Assembly (NCBI GenBank): GCA_029959195.1
Contig: CP114127.1
Span: 1,426,001 to 1,490,000 of the forward strand
Reading direction: 5' to 3'
DNA from: Dictyophora rubrovolvata
Lineage: Eukaryota; Basidiomycota; Agaricomycetes; Phallales; Phallaceae
DNA length: 64,000 nt
How positions within the stretch are numbered: the first letter of the stretch is position 1; each line of letters begins with the position of its first letter. A model generated the notes under the pieces. It was not told the DNA's origin and did no database searches. It was given only the letters and a program-made list of their open reading frames with translations. This document shows positions 21,730-32,419 of the stretch, in pieces. Made by a program: the position numbers and the translations under genes.

Positions 21730-23972
21730 ATGTCTCCTGCTGTTGTACCGAATTCTAAATTGGCCAGTGCCGTGGCGACGACGAACAAGGAGTCACACGC
21801 ACAAACACATGGTCCCGGTCATCCGAACCATCATCCCTCAAAGACAGTAGAGCCGATAAACTCTGCGAGAGTTATTTCCTTCGAGCATGAATACGGCGCA
21901 CACAAGTTAGTTCGAGTTTTTAGAACAGATCCGCTGAACACTAACTCTCTTCATTCTCTAGTTATCATCCTCTTCCTGTCGTGTTTGAATCCGCCAAAGG
22001 CGCCAAGTATGTTCATTCAATAACCTTTTCAACTTCATATTGCTGTGCTTAGTAGTACCCCACCTTTCACAGAGTCTGGGACCCCGAAGGCCGAGAATAC
22101 ATCGACATGCTCTCCGCATACTCGTACATCCCTTCTCCTCCCCGTATTTATCAGCATTCACTAATCAACCCTCCTTAAACAGCGCAGTAAACCAAGGCCA
22201 CTGCCACCCCCGCATCATCCAAACCCTAACAACCCAAGCCCAAAAACTCACCCTCTCCTCTCGCGCATTTTACAACTCCCTATTCGGCGTGTATGCTAAA
22301 TACGTGACCGAGCTTTTCGGTTATGAGAGTGTGTTGCCTATGAATACGGGCGCCGAGGCCGTTGAGACTGCAATTAAGATTGCTAGAAAGTGGGCGTGAG
22401 TTGACTGACCGTTTGGAATTTTTTTTTTTTTCGGGTTGTGTTATTATTGTGCCGGTTGATTAAATTGAATCTTTGTTGGTTACATAGGTATAAGCGAAAG
22501 GGCGTTCCAGAAGGCAAAGCTATCATTTTTAGTGCTGCTAATAATTTCCATGGAAGAACCATCGGTGTTATTTCGTACGTCCCTCAACCTCAACCTTTGA
22601 GCCTTTCTTTCTCTGAATTGTTTCCTCTTAGAATGAGCACCGACCCTGAAAGTCGAACAGGCTTTGGCCCATTCCTTCAAAACGTCGGTCCGACATATAC
22701 ATACGGCGAAGAACGAAGAACGATCAGATATAACAACGTACAAGACCTTGAAGAAGCTCTTTCTGTGCACGGAGAGAATGTTGCTGCTTTTTTGGTTGAA
22801 CCTATTCAGGGCGAAGCAGGGTACGTACGCAACAACATCATCATCACCCCCTTTTTTGAATTTTTACTTATTTTTGGGTAGTATTGTGGTACCGGACGAC
22901 GGATATCTCACACGCGTCCATGCACTATGCAAAAAACATAACGTATTGCTCATTTGTGATGAGATTCAAACTGGACTCTGTAGGACCGGTAAAATGCTTG
23001 CGTGTGAGTATGATAATGTGCGTCCGGATATTGTGTTGTTGGGGAAAGCTTTGTCTGGTGGAGGTGCGTTTTTAAAATAATGAGAAATCATTGCACAGTT
23101 TTTAAAATTCATGACCTTTTTTATTTTATTTTTAAGTTTATCCTGTTTCGGCTGTGTTGGCTGATAAACACATTATGCACGTTATTCAACCCGGCGAACA
23201 CGGCAGCACCTACGGAGGGTAAAAAACCACTCCATTTCCCACTCAATTTCATATCATCAAACACTCATTTCATTTCATTTTCACTTAAAAATAACAGAAA
23301 CCCTCTAGCTTGCGCGGTATCAATAACAGCCCTCCAAGTCTTACAAGACGAAAATCTCGCATCGAGGGCGACCCATTTAGGCGAGCACTTCCGCACTCAA
23401 ATTCGCGCTCTGAATCACCCGCTCGTGGATTGCGTGAGAGGTCGAGGACTGTTGAATGCTGTTGTTATTGATGAGCGGAAGAGCGTGCGTGGGAGGACGG
23501 CGTGGCAGTTTTGTTTGTTGTTGAAGAGTAGAGGGGTGCTTGCTAAGCCTACGCATGTTAATATGTGAGTTTTGGGGGTTTTTTCAGTGTGTTGTAGGTT
23601 GACTGTTTTTGTTAGAATTCGGTTTGCGCCGCCTTTGGTTATTACCGAGGAGGATATGGATAAGGCTATTAAGATTATTGGACAGTGTTTGAATGATCTT
23701 GATAAGGTGTGTGTGTGTATTTTTTATATGTCTTTTCTTTGTTTGCGCTGTGTGGTTGTTTAACCAGCTACCCTTGGCACACACACACACACTATCTTTG
23801 AGGATTTTGGTTACTGACTTGTGTTTGTTCTTTTTTTGGGGTAGCTTGATGATATTCCTGGGGACGTACGTTGCCTATTTTTTTTTTCATTTGAATGGTT
23901 TTTTTGGGTTTTAAAACGAGCGTTTTCTAGGTATTGAGCGAGAAAGGACATCGCGATACGGTAACCAATTGA
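21730..23972 (+). CDS. ornithine aminotransferase
   Basis: This is a PLP-dependent class III aminotransferase converting ornithine and 2-oxoglutarate to glutamate semialdehyde and glutamate, the arginine-to-proline route. Key blocks are [69 protein letters not shown] and [16 protein letters not shown]; the Lys in LLGKAL is the PLP lysine. Twelve exons fit phase: 21,730-21,905; 21,962-22,006; 22,073-22,123; 22,193-22,395; 22,488-22,574; 22,632-22,820; 22,882-23,063; 23,137-23,218; 23,298-23,564; 23,616-23,706; 23,844-23,864; 23,931-23,972. The 21-base exon 11 encodes LDDIPGD. No clear mitochondrial signal is seen, consistent with a cytosolic fungal form. Confidence 0.95.
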
Positions 23973-25104
23973 ATTTTATTCACCACTCATTCGTTCGTTC
24001 GTTCACTAGAAAGAGAGAGAAAAAACTGGTTACTCATGATTTAAGTACTTCAAGTGCTCAAGTACTCGGTATTCGGCTTTTTTCTTCTTTTCTTTTAACT
24101 TTACGTACGAATGAGCCTTTCAACGCAACCTTTCAACGACCGATGACCGACGACCGACGAACCCCGTGACGACGTTGTAGCCTCACCTCAACTTTTCAAC
24201 TCTCTTCTCTTTTCTTCTACCACTAATAATCAACACAAACCAACAAACCAACAAATCACATCGCATTACATTACATTTACATTCACATCGCCCACTGTAT
24301 GCTATTATATGCTTTTTCTTCTTGTTATTCTCGTTTTCTGTTTTTACTTTGCTCGCCAATTTAATAAGACTTTTAAAATTGTTGTTGTAATTTTCTTTAT
24401 TGAGAAATATAATGTGACATGTTGTATACATGGAGATACAATCTCCACGGCGCCAAGTTCAACAAAGTTCAGACGCTTGGTTTGTCCAGTCAAATTCAGT
24501 CGATCGGCAGCTGCAAAAACCTGAAAGTAGATTACAGGTATGAAATCTGTGCGTCTTGTAATTACATTAAGTTGTTTTTCTTCTAGCCTAAATTCCTGAA
24601 GCCTAGTACAACGCTGCTAACAATTGGTTATTCAACTAGACGTCGACGTTCTAACTTTATTCACGGCGGCGGCCGGATGTCTCCTACTTCTACTTCTGAA
24701 TGTTGTAGTATGTTTATTCGCGTAGTATGGTGACGAGTTCCTCGACATTTCGAAAGGCGACATCATTTAAATTTACATTTACGACTAACTGAAAATGCAC
24801 AAGCCATGAAACATTTTTAACTGTACTAAAACTCAGCGTCGGGAGACTTGGACCCGTGCTTTTTTTTCTTCTTTCACGAACAGGCTCTGAGCCAGTCCGT
24901 CCGTCCACCGGCTATAATAGACTGCACAGTAGAGACAAGTCCGACGTGTCTAACAGCGGGAAAAAAAAAACCTCGTCCACCAGTCCTCCCATCCATCCAA
25001 TTGATACCCTAAAAAACGCTTTAAAAGGGGAAATGGATGTTCTTCTTCCCACTTCTGACCCATAAAATTTCCAGCCTCATTGCCCTTCGACATCATCCGA
25101 CACA
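23973..25104. other. intergenic, with a segment repeated near 30,330-30,530
   Basis: No gene is supported. About 24,290-24,500 resembles 30,320-30,520 on the same strand (TATGCTTTTTCTTCTT, CCAATTTAATA, CTCCACG, TTCAGACGCTTG blocks). It may be an old duplication whose copies now lie on either side of the small gene and the DNA transposon. Confidence 0.45.
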
Positions 25105-25738
25105 ATGTCATCTCCTAACTGTGAACAATACATAACCTCCAAACCCTCGACATCCCAATCCCAACATGACCCTATGGAGGTAGAATGGAATGGCACTCCC
25201 GCCGGGTCAGGCCAATTTTCTTCTGGGGGACTTACTCCCACTGGCAGTGCCCCTATTACGCTCTGTTCTGACGAAACCCATGAATCTGAAGCCGCCTCAA
25301 GTGTAACTGTGGAGGACGTATTATTGGATGAATGACGTCGTGTAAGCAAAAAAAAATCACAGAAAAAGACCTCGAAACCTCGTCAATGTTATTCAGACTG
25401 TCTTTTCCCCAGGAACATTCATGGGTCGAATTCCTTGAAAACCACGACGCCAGTGCACAACCCAAAGACAGCCCGAGTGCCTCCTCATCCAGCAGCAGTA
25501 GTAGTAATACCAACCCACCGCCAGTCCTTTATCCAAAACGGGTATACACTGTATGTTGTTTTATTTTCCGCGTATTGGGTTCCAATACTCAATCCATCCT
25601 CTATTTCGCTTACTTTCCCTTCCCCCAGCTTCGAGACAAAACACGCCAGATGAACAAAATGCTAGAGGTGGCATGGTTATCACCCCCGGCGCCACAAGTA
25701 CGTACCGTCCTTTTGAACTCCATACTTGAAGTGACTGA

Positions 25739-25769
<31 letters not shown>

Positions 25770-25900
25770 TGTAGCCTGAACCATCAATATTCCGGAATCT
25801 GGAACCCTATGATACATATGGTCTTCCGCCGGAATGTTTCATATTGAGAAAGAAGGATAAGGATAAGGGTAAGGGTAAGGATAAAAGTGCCGAAGATTGA
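25105..25900 (+). CDS. unknown protein, about 181 residues
   Basis: The four-exon model (25,105-25,317; 25,413-25,550; 25,629-25,697; 25,775-25,900) is all in phase 0. The N-terminus is Ser/Thr/Pro-rich and acidic. The centre reads EHSWVEFLENHD and LRDKTRQMNKMLEVAWLSPP. The C-terminus has LEPYDTYGLPPECFILRK and a Lys/Asp/Gly-rich tail. No domain is recognised and no signal peptide is seen. The third intron is almost entirely (ATC)n. The first donor is uncertain, because a stop follows shortly after in the unspliced frame. Confidence 0.6.
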
Positions 25901-26426
25901 GGATATGCGTGTAACGTATGTGTATAGTCGCAAAGAAAAATCAGTCTGTTGTAAAGATTACGTTACAATTGAGAAAATTTAAATATGCTCGGATGTTTAT
26001 CGTTATAAAATATAGTTGACTTTGCTTACACGAGACGATCTTGAAATTCTGCTTCCACAACCCCTCGGCCTTCCTCAGGGCACCGAGACGTTCGAATTCA
26101 TCTGTCGTAGGCAGTGAGGAGCAACTTTGGAACGACGGAAAACTCTTTTATATATCTGAAACTTGAAATCGATGATCGATGAGGTTTGATTTCTAATTTC
26201 TATAATGTAGCCGGGGTTTTATTAAGCCCGGCTTTCCCTGTCCATCGCCAATGTGGTATGTACTAGTTGCGACCTCGGACCGTCGGCTTCCTGGATAGAC
26301 CGTTGCAATTCTATGATGCTCTCCAAGTGTTCATTAGATATTTCTGCTCTATCATTTACCATTAAAATGCATTGGTAACAGTGCCATATGCTGTACAAGT
26401 ATGTATATGCGGTGCATACAGGACAT
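25901..26426. other. intergenic, left of the DNA transposon
   Basis: No gene or recognised repeat is seen before the TA at 26,427-26,428, where the transposon begins. Confidence 0.6.
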
Positions 26427-26844
26427 TATTGCCGTTTGCAAAATTGTTTTCCAACTCCGACATGCGTTCACGTCCTCAACGAAAAAATTTGTATCTTCAC
26501 GAATACGGTAGGTAATTACACCGAATAAAGTGCAAAAAATTTTATTTGTAGAATACTTGATTTTACTTACATAAATCAGAGTAAAAAGAGTCTTTTTTTG
26601 AATGTTATTATTGAGGCCCTTGTTCCTGAAAGTATTAGGGTGTAAAAAACCCCGATAAATTGTTACCCTTTCCCTGAATGAGATCACAATGCTCAACTAA
26701 GATATATATCGATTTTTCCATGGTATTGTAGCTAGCCAGCAAGTGCTCCCAATCCGACGAAGCACTGGAATTCAGACTCTGCTCCTTTACCTCGTGCCAC
26801 ATCCTTATCCACACCTTCGCCCCCGTTGACCTGAGTTTTCTGGC

Positions 26845-28019
26845 ATGAGACAAGGCCAAAAAGTCTCGGATGATCATGCCTGGACTGTCATCCGACTTCT
26901 CAAACATTTCTCACCACTCGAAGTTTCCGCTTTGACCAATCTTAGTGTAAAGACAATCAACACATTGTCGGAACGCCATTTCTTGACTGGGAACCCCATA
27001 AATCAGGTGGCAGGTGCAAAACGAGGCCGGAAACGTCTTCTTGATGGTGAGGACATTGATGTGAGTGTTCTTTACTTTGTTTAGTGGTTGTTTTCACAAA
27101 TGTTTTATAGTTTCTGCATGGAAGTATTGAGCGGATGAATGATGTTTTTTTGGATGAGCTACAAATGGAGCTGGAACAAATATGTGGGAAACAAGCCTCT
27201 CAGTCGACAATATGGAGAACTCTGGAGCGCAGTGGGTTTACAATGAAGAAGGTAAGTGTTTGCTTGTTCATTGCACCAGTTCACCACACAATAACTGAAT
27301 CTAGATCACTAATGTTGCACTTGAACGCTCTGAGGAACAACGTGCTGAATATGTCCTTTGGATTTCAAACTATGCCCCTGAACAACTCGTTTTTGTGGAT
27401 GAGAGTGCATGTGATCGTCGCACCATGTTTCGGAACCGTGCCTGGGCTATTTCTGGTGAGAAGGCTGTGCGCAAAAGCTTTTTTGTTAGAGGAAAAAGGT
27501 ATCATGCTTTGATCATTATTTTATATGTGAATTACAAGAAAAAAATAGATATTCCATTCTTCCCGCACTATCAATCTCTGGCATTCTACATGTCAATATC
27601 ATCGAGGGATCATTCAACACTGCAAGCTTTGCCACATTCATTGAAGGACTTCTTGATCAAATGCAACCATATCCACATCCAAATTCAGTTCTTGTGATGG
27701 ATAATTGCCGTATCCACAAATGTCAAGAGGTTTTGGATATGATCACAAGCTGGTGAGTTTATTCCAAAGCTTCTGAGTAATCTAAAGTCTATTCTTTAGT
27801 GGTGTAAAGGTTGAATTCCTTCCTCCATATTCCCCTGACTACAACCCAATCGAGCTTGCATTTTCATATGTCAAGAATATCATCCGGCGCAATGGCAATC
27901 TCATGCGGCTTGCAGTGCTGGGAGATGACGAGGGTGAAATATATATGCGTTTACATGATGCGGTCTGGAGTATAAAAGCCAAGCATGCAAATGCATGGTA
28001 TAAACATTGTGGTTACTAA
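26845..28019 (+). CDS. DDE transposase (DD34E, IS630/Tc1-mariner type)
   Basis: The exons 26,845-27,060; 27,111-27,251; 27,305-27,498; 27,549-27,752; 27,800-28,019 splice in phase to about 324 residues. The N-terminal helix-turn-helix (LLKHFSPLEVSALTNLSVKT) is followed by a linker with KRGRKR and a second DNA-binding-like segment (SQSTIWRTLERSGFTMKK). Catalytic residues are D in VFVDESA, D in VLVMDNCRIH and E in YNPIELAFSYVK, with 34 residues between the last two. It should cut and paste the element at TA sites. The gene is intact by this model. Confidence 0.9.
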
Positions 28020-28061
28020 TATGTACCAATTTAGCTAGTTATATTGTAACTACTATTGTTT

Positions 28062-29557
28062 TTAGTATGCTCTATGGTTAAGATCTTTTTTCAAACTTCG
28101 ACGAATCCTTTTGGTGTCGTTTTTCACAAACTGGATAAGGTTCTTTGCAATGGCCATTGACATTCCTGAACAGGCAGCATGGAGCTCAACATCGGTAACC
28201 AAGTCTGCTAACTCGGAAATTCGCTTGTACCCTTCGCTCTCGATCAACAGAAGATATTGGTGGTAAGATTGGCCATCTGCACGGGGACTTTCATCAATCT
28301 CTTTGAGCCATGAGGAGATAAGTGGGAACTTTCTCGGATCTTCAATTTCGTCCATGTCACTATCAGCTACTGCTGCTATTTCATCTTCCACTTCGTAAAG
28401 ATTGGTCCATTCTAGAGCTCGTTTAGGGCCCCTAGACATGCCACGTGGAGGTGCAATGTGGTCTCGAGCTTCTGAAGACTTTTTTGCTGCATTGATGACT
28501 AGGTCAGGTGGCTTTATACAATTTTTGTCACCCATTCCACGTGCCTTGTAGATAGTTAGATATATTTAGTGATAATCAAGAATGAGAAAACACACCACTA
28601 ACATAGCCCAAAGGCTAATATGTTCTTTCAGGAGCCGGATATGTTCACCTTTCTCTGTTATAGCACAGTTCCGGTCATGTTTACTGCAGTGGGTCTTAAG
28701 CCCAAGAAGTTTGACTAATCGTCCCTCGGAGAAAGCTTCCTCCTCGGAGTTCACCGTCACACCTGGTTCCACGCTACCACCTCCACCTCCACTTTTTTTG
28801 CCACCGGATCCTCCCAGTCGTAATTTTTCATTTGTAACCTTGGCACCCTTGGAATCCGGAGGTGGATTCATATCTTTGATATGTACCTCAAATGGTTTCC
28901 CCTTCCCCTTGGCTTTCAATCTAGCTTTTATAGCTTCGTGTGCCTTTGCAACTAAATCGAGCCAATTTGCAACGGAGCTGAGGCATCTTTGGGGATCACG
29001 AATGGTGTGGGTCAAAAATTTATAGCCTATGTTCAGTGAAGTAACAGAAATTTCCATTTTCTCTGCTAAGCGAAACCTAACATCTTGCCAGGTCAAGTTC
29101 GACGGGACTTCCAACATATCACTGGTCCCATTTTTCAAAGGAACTAAACATGGTATGACTGTTTTTTGAGCTGTAGTTCATTGATAAGCTTTTTTTTATT
29201 CTAGAATTATAATGCAGCATACCAGAATCTGCCTCCTCTATTTCCATGGTATAGTCCTCCCCCCCCCCCCTGTACACGTTCATCGTCACTCAACTCAAAC
29301 TCATCATCTATCCTGCGGTCTTTTTGACATCCTCTGAAGGTATCTTGAACCACCAAGGCAGAAGATGAATCCGGGCCCTGCACCAGAGGCATGCCAAGTC
29401 CCATCAAATATCTCTCATTTTCGAGCTCAATATCTCGTTGGTCAAGGATAGCTGACTCTAATGTTGATGCAAAATGGTCTGCATCATCTGCTGAAAGGAT
29501 GGTAGGAGGGACAGAAGCAGGATTAGGTATGAAGCCTTCAGTAGCTTGTGCAGGCAT
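28062..29557 (-). CDS. unknown transposon-borne protein with a Cys/His motif
   Basis: Three exons are visible on the minus strand. The first is from the ATG at 29,557 (MPAQATEGFIPNPAS). The second is about 29,145-28,600 (VPLKNGTSDMLEVPSNLTWQ). The last ends at 28,062 (GMGDKNCIKPPDLVINAAKK). Near the middle, HCSKHDRNCAITEKGEHIRL followed by ISLWAM resembles a C-x-H-C-x-H block often seen in mushroom repeat-linked proteins. The tail is helical with a basic end (KRIRRSLKKDL). It runs tail-to-tail with the transposase inside the same inverted ends. A run of 12 C (29,259-29,270) sits where exon 1 must change frame to splice well, so there is either an indel or another splice form. Confidence 0.62.
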
Positions 29558-30065
29558 GGCAGGGTTCTTTCATGGTCTTCCAACTTTCTGTTTCAGTGGC
29601 AATGGTATATTCTCGATGGGTGGGGTCTTATCTGACACATTTCTTGTTTTAGATTAACGTGTCGCAGGCATGAGAAGGATGTAGGTTTCAATGTGATCCT
29701 ACTGCGGAGTTCCAAAGGTCTGAGCAGAACCCAAGTATAATCACACTGAAACCTGTATCCTAAATTTATATTTGAACATAATAAACACAATACAATGTTG
29801 AAAAACTAGAAATACATAGCACACCATCCATATAAAATCCAGTCAAGCTAAAGGAGAAGGCATGGGACATACATATTTGTCTTCATAGTTTCTTTCTGTT
29901 TTTTTGGGCTCATAAAATTCTTCATAAAAAAATATTAATTTTAGTATGAAATAATATACAGGTTGTACTACTCGTTTGGGAGATATTGAATTTTTTCTCT
30001 TGCTTCGCATTTGGGTCCAAATTAGTGCCAGTCAGCACTGGAAAACAATTTTGCAAACGGCAATA

Positions 30066-30808
30066 ATATGCATTCTTTGTGTTAAATTATTGGACTTAAA
30101 TTATCTTTAGGTAAACAAATCACGCGTAGACATGAAAAGTCTGTCAATGAGCATGCACTGACACAAATATAGAACGAAGTGTTTTTCTAGAAATTCGATT
30201 TTGTCAAGTAATCTCGTACAATTTAGTACAACAACTTTGAGGGTAAATAAAATTACAATTTAGAAGAAACAGAAACCGCAATGTCAACAATCTCTAAATC
30301 ATCTTTCATTCTCCGAGCAGCGAGCCATCAGTGCATTTACTGTACTATGCCATATATGCTTTTTCTTCTTTTCTGTTTTTCTCACCAATTTAATACTTTG
30401 TCGTTGTAATTGGTTTTATTCATTTATAATAGTGTTACACGTTGATATGTAATACATTGACATTTGAGGAATTTCTCCACGTCTTCTTCAGACGCTTGCC
30501 TGTTTGGTCAAATATGGTAAGACCGTTACGCACATTAAGTTTAGGTTTGGGTTTGGGCGTTGGATTGGCGCTTGTGAAGGATCGGCAGTTCAAAGTTCAA
30601 TTCAAGTTCAGGCTGTGCTGTCACATGTCACACTGTTAGCTGACACACGTCCAGGCAGGCAATTTTCTCTCTTGGACTGCGCTGATTGGGTGGTGGATTT
30701 GCCAACTGTCAACGGACGAGGGACACAGCCAGCTCCAGCCAGAAGAGAAGAAGAGAAGAAGAGAGGGCCTGGTGGTTTCGACCTTTTACTTCTGAATCGT
30801 TCCACGTT
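30066..30808. other. intergenic, right of the DNA transposon
   Basis: It contains the segment resembling 24,290-24,500 (about 30,320-30,520). It then has the 5' region of the next gene, including GAAGAGAAGAAGAG runs. An open frame reaching back to 30,686 has no ATG before 30,809. Confidence 0.5.
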
Positions 30809-32419
30809 ATGGCTCGAGGTGCTGTTGTTGCTGCTGCTGCTGCAGCGAACGTCTCACATCCACATCCACATTCTCCCTCTCACTCGCACTCGCACTGGCA
30901 TTCGCAATCCACAGGGTCAGGTACCACCACACCCACACCCACACCCACACCCCGACAAAGCAGTGTTATCAGCTTGAGCAGCGACCGTAGCTCTCGTCGA
31001 CGCACACGCCGAGGCATGAGAGGACATAATTACAACAAAAGTCCGAGTGGGAGGAATAATAATAATGTTAACGGGAACGGGGTGTTGTTGTTGAAATCCA
31101 AGTTCAAGTCCAAGTCCGGGTCCGGGTCCAAGTATGGGGCTGTTGACGATGCTGATGATGAATTTGACGAACATGAGCATGAGAATGGGCATGATTATTA
31201 CGATGACGACGACGATGTCGGTGAAGAGGAAGAAGAGGAAGAAGAAGAAGAAGAAGAATACAACTACACTCTTACACCCGCTTCATACAGCCGCACACTA
31301 AGACTATACACATTCGTACCTTTAACAGCAGCACTAACCCTCCTCTTCTTCACCCTCCTCCAAAAATACACATGGCCCACCACCACCACCACCACCACAT
31401 CCTCATCTTCTTTAAGCACGACTCTTTCGCTTCTCCTTTTAGGAACCGCATTCTGGACCGTCTCATTCGCACTACGCATTCCCCTCTTTCTCCTCTCCTC
31501 TCATCTTTTTTATGCCTATCCGAGGAGTATACCGCTCGTGTCGGGTGTACTGCAGGTCGTGTGTGAAGAGATATTGAGGTTTGCGTCGATTGCGCTTGCG
31601 CAGATTCAACAACCGGGTCATGACGAACGAACGAGAACGAGAACGAGAACGAGAACGAGGGCGGGGGCTGGTGTTGGTGCGACCGGAAAAGTTCGGGTTG
31701 GCGATCAGGCGTTCGAGTATGTGTGGACTATTGCGCTCGGGTGGGCATTGGCGGAGGTTGTAGTTTCGATTTGGCAAGGTTATTCGCAGTTGGGGCTGTA
31801 TCGCGATGTTGTCGTCTCTGAACCTCCTTTTCGCCCTCGCTCTCGTTCTCCTCCGCCTCCTTCACCTTCACCTTCACCTTCGCCCAAGTACTACCCAACA
31901 CCAACACCAACACCAGAATACGAATCCCGAATCGACCAATCACACGCACTCCATCTGAACCAACGCGCCCAAGCCCGTTCAGAATTCGAATCGTTATACG
32001 GCTGTCCGGTACCCGAAATTCCAGTCTCGATATCCTGTTTACTCCGCGTGGACACTATCATGCTATCCATTGCTCTTTTTCTTCTCATTTCATTTTCGTA
32101 CTTGTATCACATGCCTTTACCCATACCCGCATCCATATCCTCTTCATTACCCGGGAAATCTGTCACTGTCGCTCGTCGTTTAATACCACCACCACCACCA
32201 TTGTTATCACCTGCCTCAGCGCAATTTAACCCATCCGCATTTACATTTAGGTCGACGATACCTACCTTTTTGGGTGTAGTTGCGTTTCACACTTTGTTAG
32301 GACTTGCGTGGACGCCTAATGTGCTGCCACGTATTGGATTGCACGTTGCGAGTTATTGTAGTTGTGTTGCTGCGCTTGGTGCGCTGTTTGTTGGGTTGGG
32401 GTGGTGGGATGGGATTTAG
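30809..32419 (+). CDS. APH-1-like seven-span membrane protein (CAAX protease/APH-1 superfamily)
   Basis: This is a single-exon frame of about 536 residues from the ATG at 30,809. After about 150 low-complexity residues (His/Pro, Asn, then Asp/Glu runs) come seven membrane spans. GTAFWTVSFALRIPLFLL resembles APH-1 TM2. VVCEEILRFASIAL matches the APH-1 QEVFRF motif but keeps EE, as in type II CAAX proteases. IALGWALAEVVVSIWQGY, AFHTLLGLAW and GLHVASYCSC match TM4-TM6, including both conserved histidines. APH-1 is the scaffold of gamma-secretase in animals and plants. Whether this fungal relative is a scaffold or an enzyme is unknown. A loop rich in Arg-Thr and Pro-Ser repeats is inserted after spans 3 and 4. 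Confidence 0.65.
   Translation: MARGAVVAAAAAANVSHPHPHSPSHSHSHWHSQSTGSGTTTPTPTPTPRQSSVISLSSDRSSRRRTRRGMRGHNYNKSPSGRNNNNVNGNGVLLLKSKFKSKSGSGSKYGAVDDADDEFDEHEHENGHDYYDDDDDVGEEEEEEEEEEEEYNYTLTPASYSRTLRLYTFVPLTAALTLLFFTLLQKYTWPTTTTTTTSSSSLSTTLSLLLLGTAFWTVSFALRIPLFLLSSHLFYAYPRSIPLVSGVLQVVCEEILRFASIALAQIQQPGHDERTRTRTRTRTRAGAGVGATGKVRVGDQAFEYVWTIALGWALAEVVVSIWQGYSQLGLYRDVVVSEPPFRPRSRSPPPPSPSPSPSPKYYPTPTPTPEYESRIDQSHALHLNQRAQARSEFESLYGCPVPEIPVSISCLLRVDTIMLSIALFLLISFSYLYHMPLPIPASISSSLPGKSVTVARRLIPPPPPLLSPASAQFNPSAFTFRSTIPTFLGVVAFHTLLGLAWTPNVLPRIGLHVASYCSCVAALGALFVGLGWWDGI

Larger units (their letters stand above)
26427..30065. mobile_element. IS630/Tc1-mariner-type DNA transposon with two genes
   Basis: Inverted ends match perfectly over about 29 bases (26,425-26,453 against 30,039-30,067; TTGCCGTTTGCAAAATTG within). 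TA lies at both outer edges (26,427-26,428; 30,064-30,065), the target duplication of this superfamily. The element is about 3.6 kb. It carries a five-exon DD34E transposase (plus strand) and a convergent multi-exon gene (minus strand) with only 42 bases between the stops. Classical Tc1-like elements carry one gene, so the second is notable. Identical ends and an unbroken transposase suggest fairly recent activity. Confidence 0.85.

Noticed and set aside
24714-24908. 64-codon minus-strand frame
   Set aside because: No start context, splice partner or family motif.
25741-25770. (ATC)n run as a microsatellite of interest
   Set aside because: It lies within an intron of the small unknown gene and looks like an ordinary simple repeat.
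30686-30808. N-terminal extension of the APH-1-like frame
   Set aside because: It would need a TTG start; the first ATG is at 30,809 and no conserved sequence lies before it.
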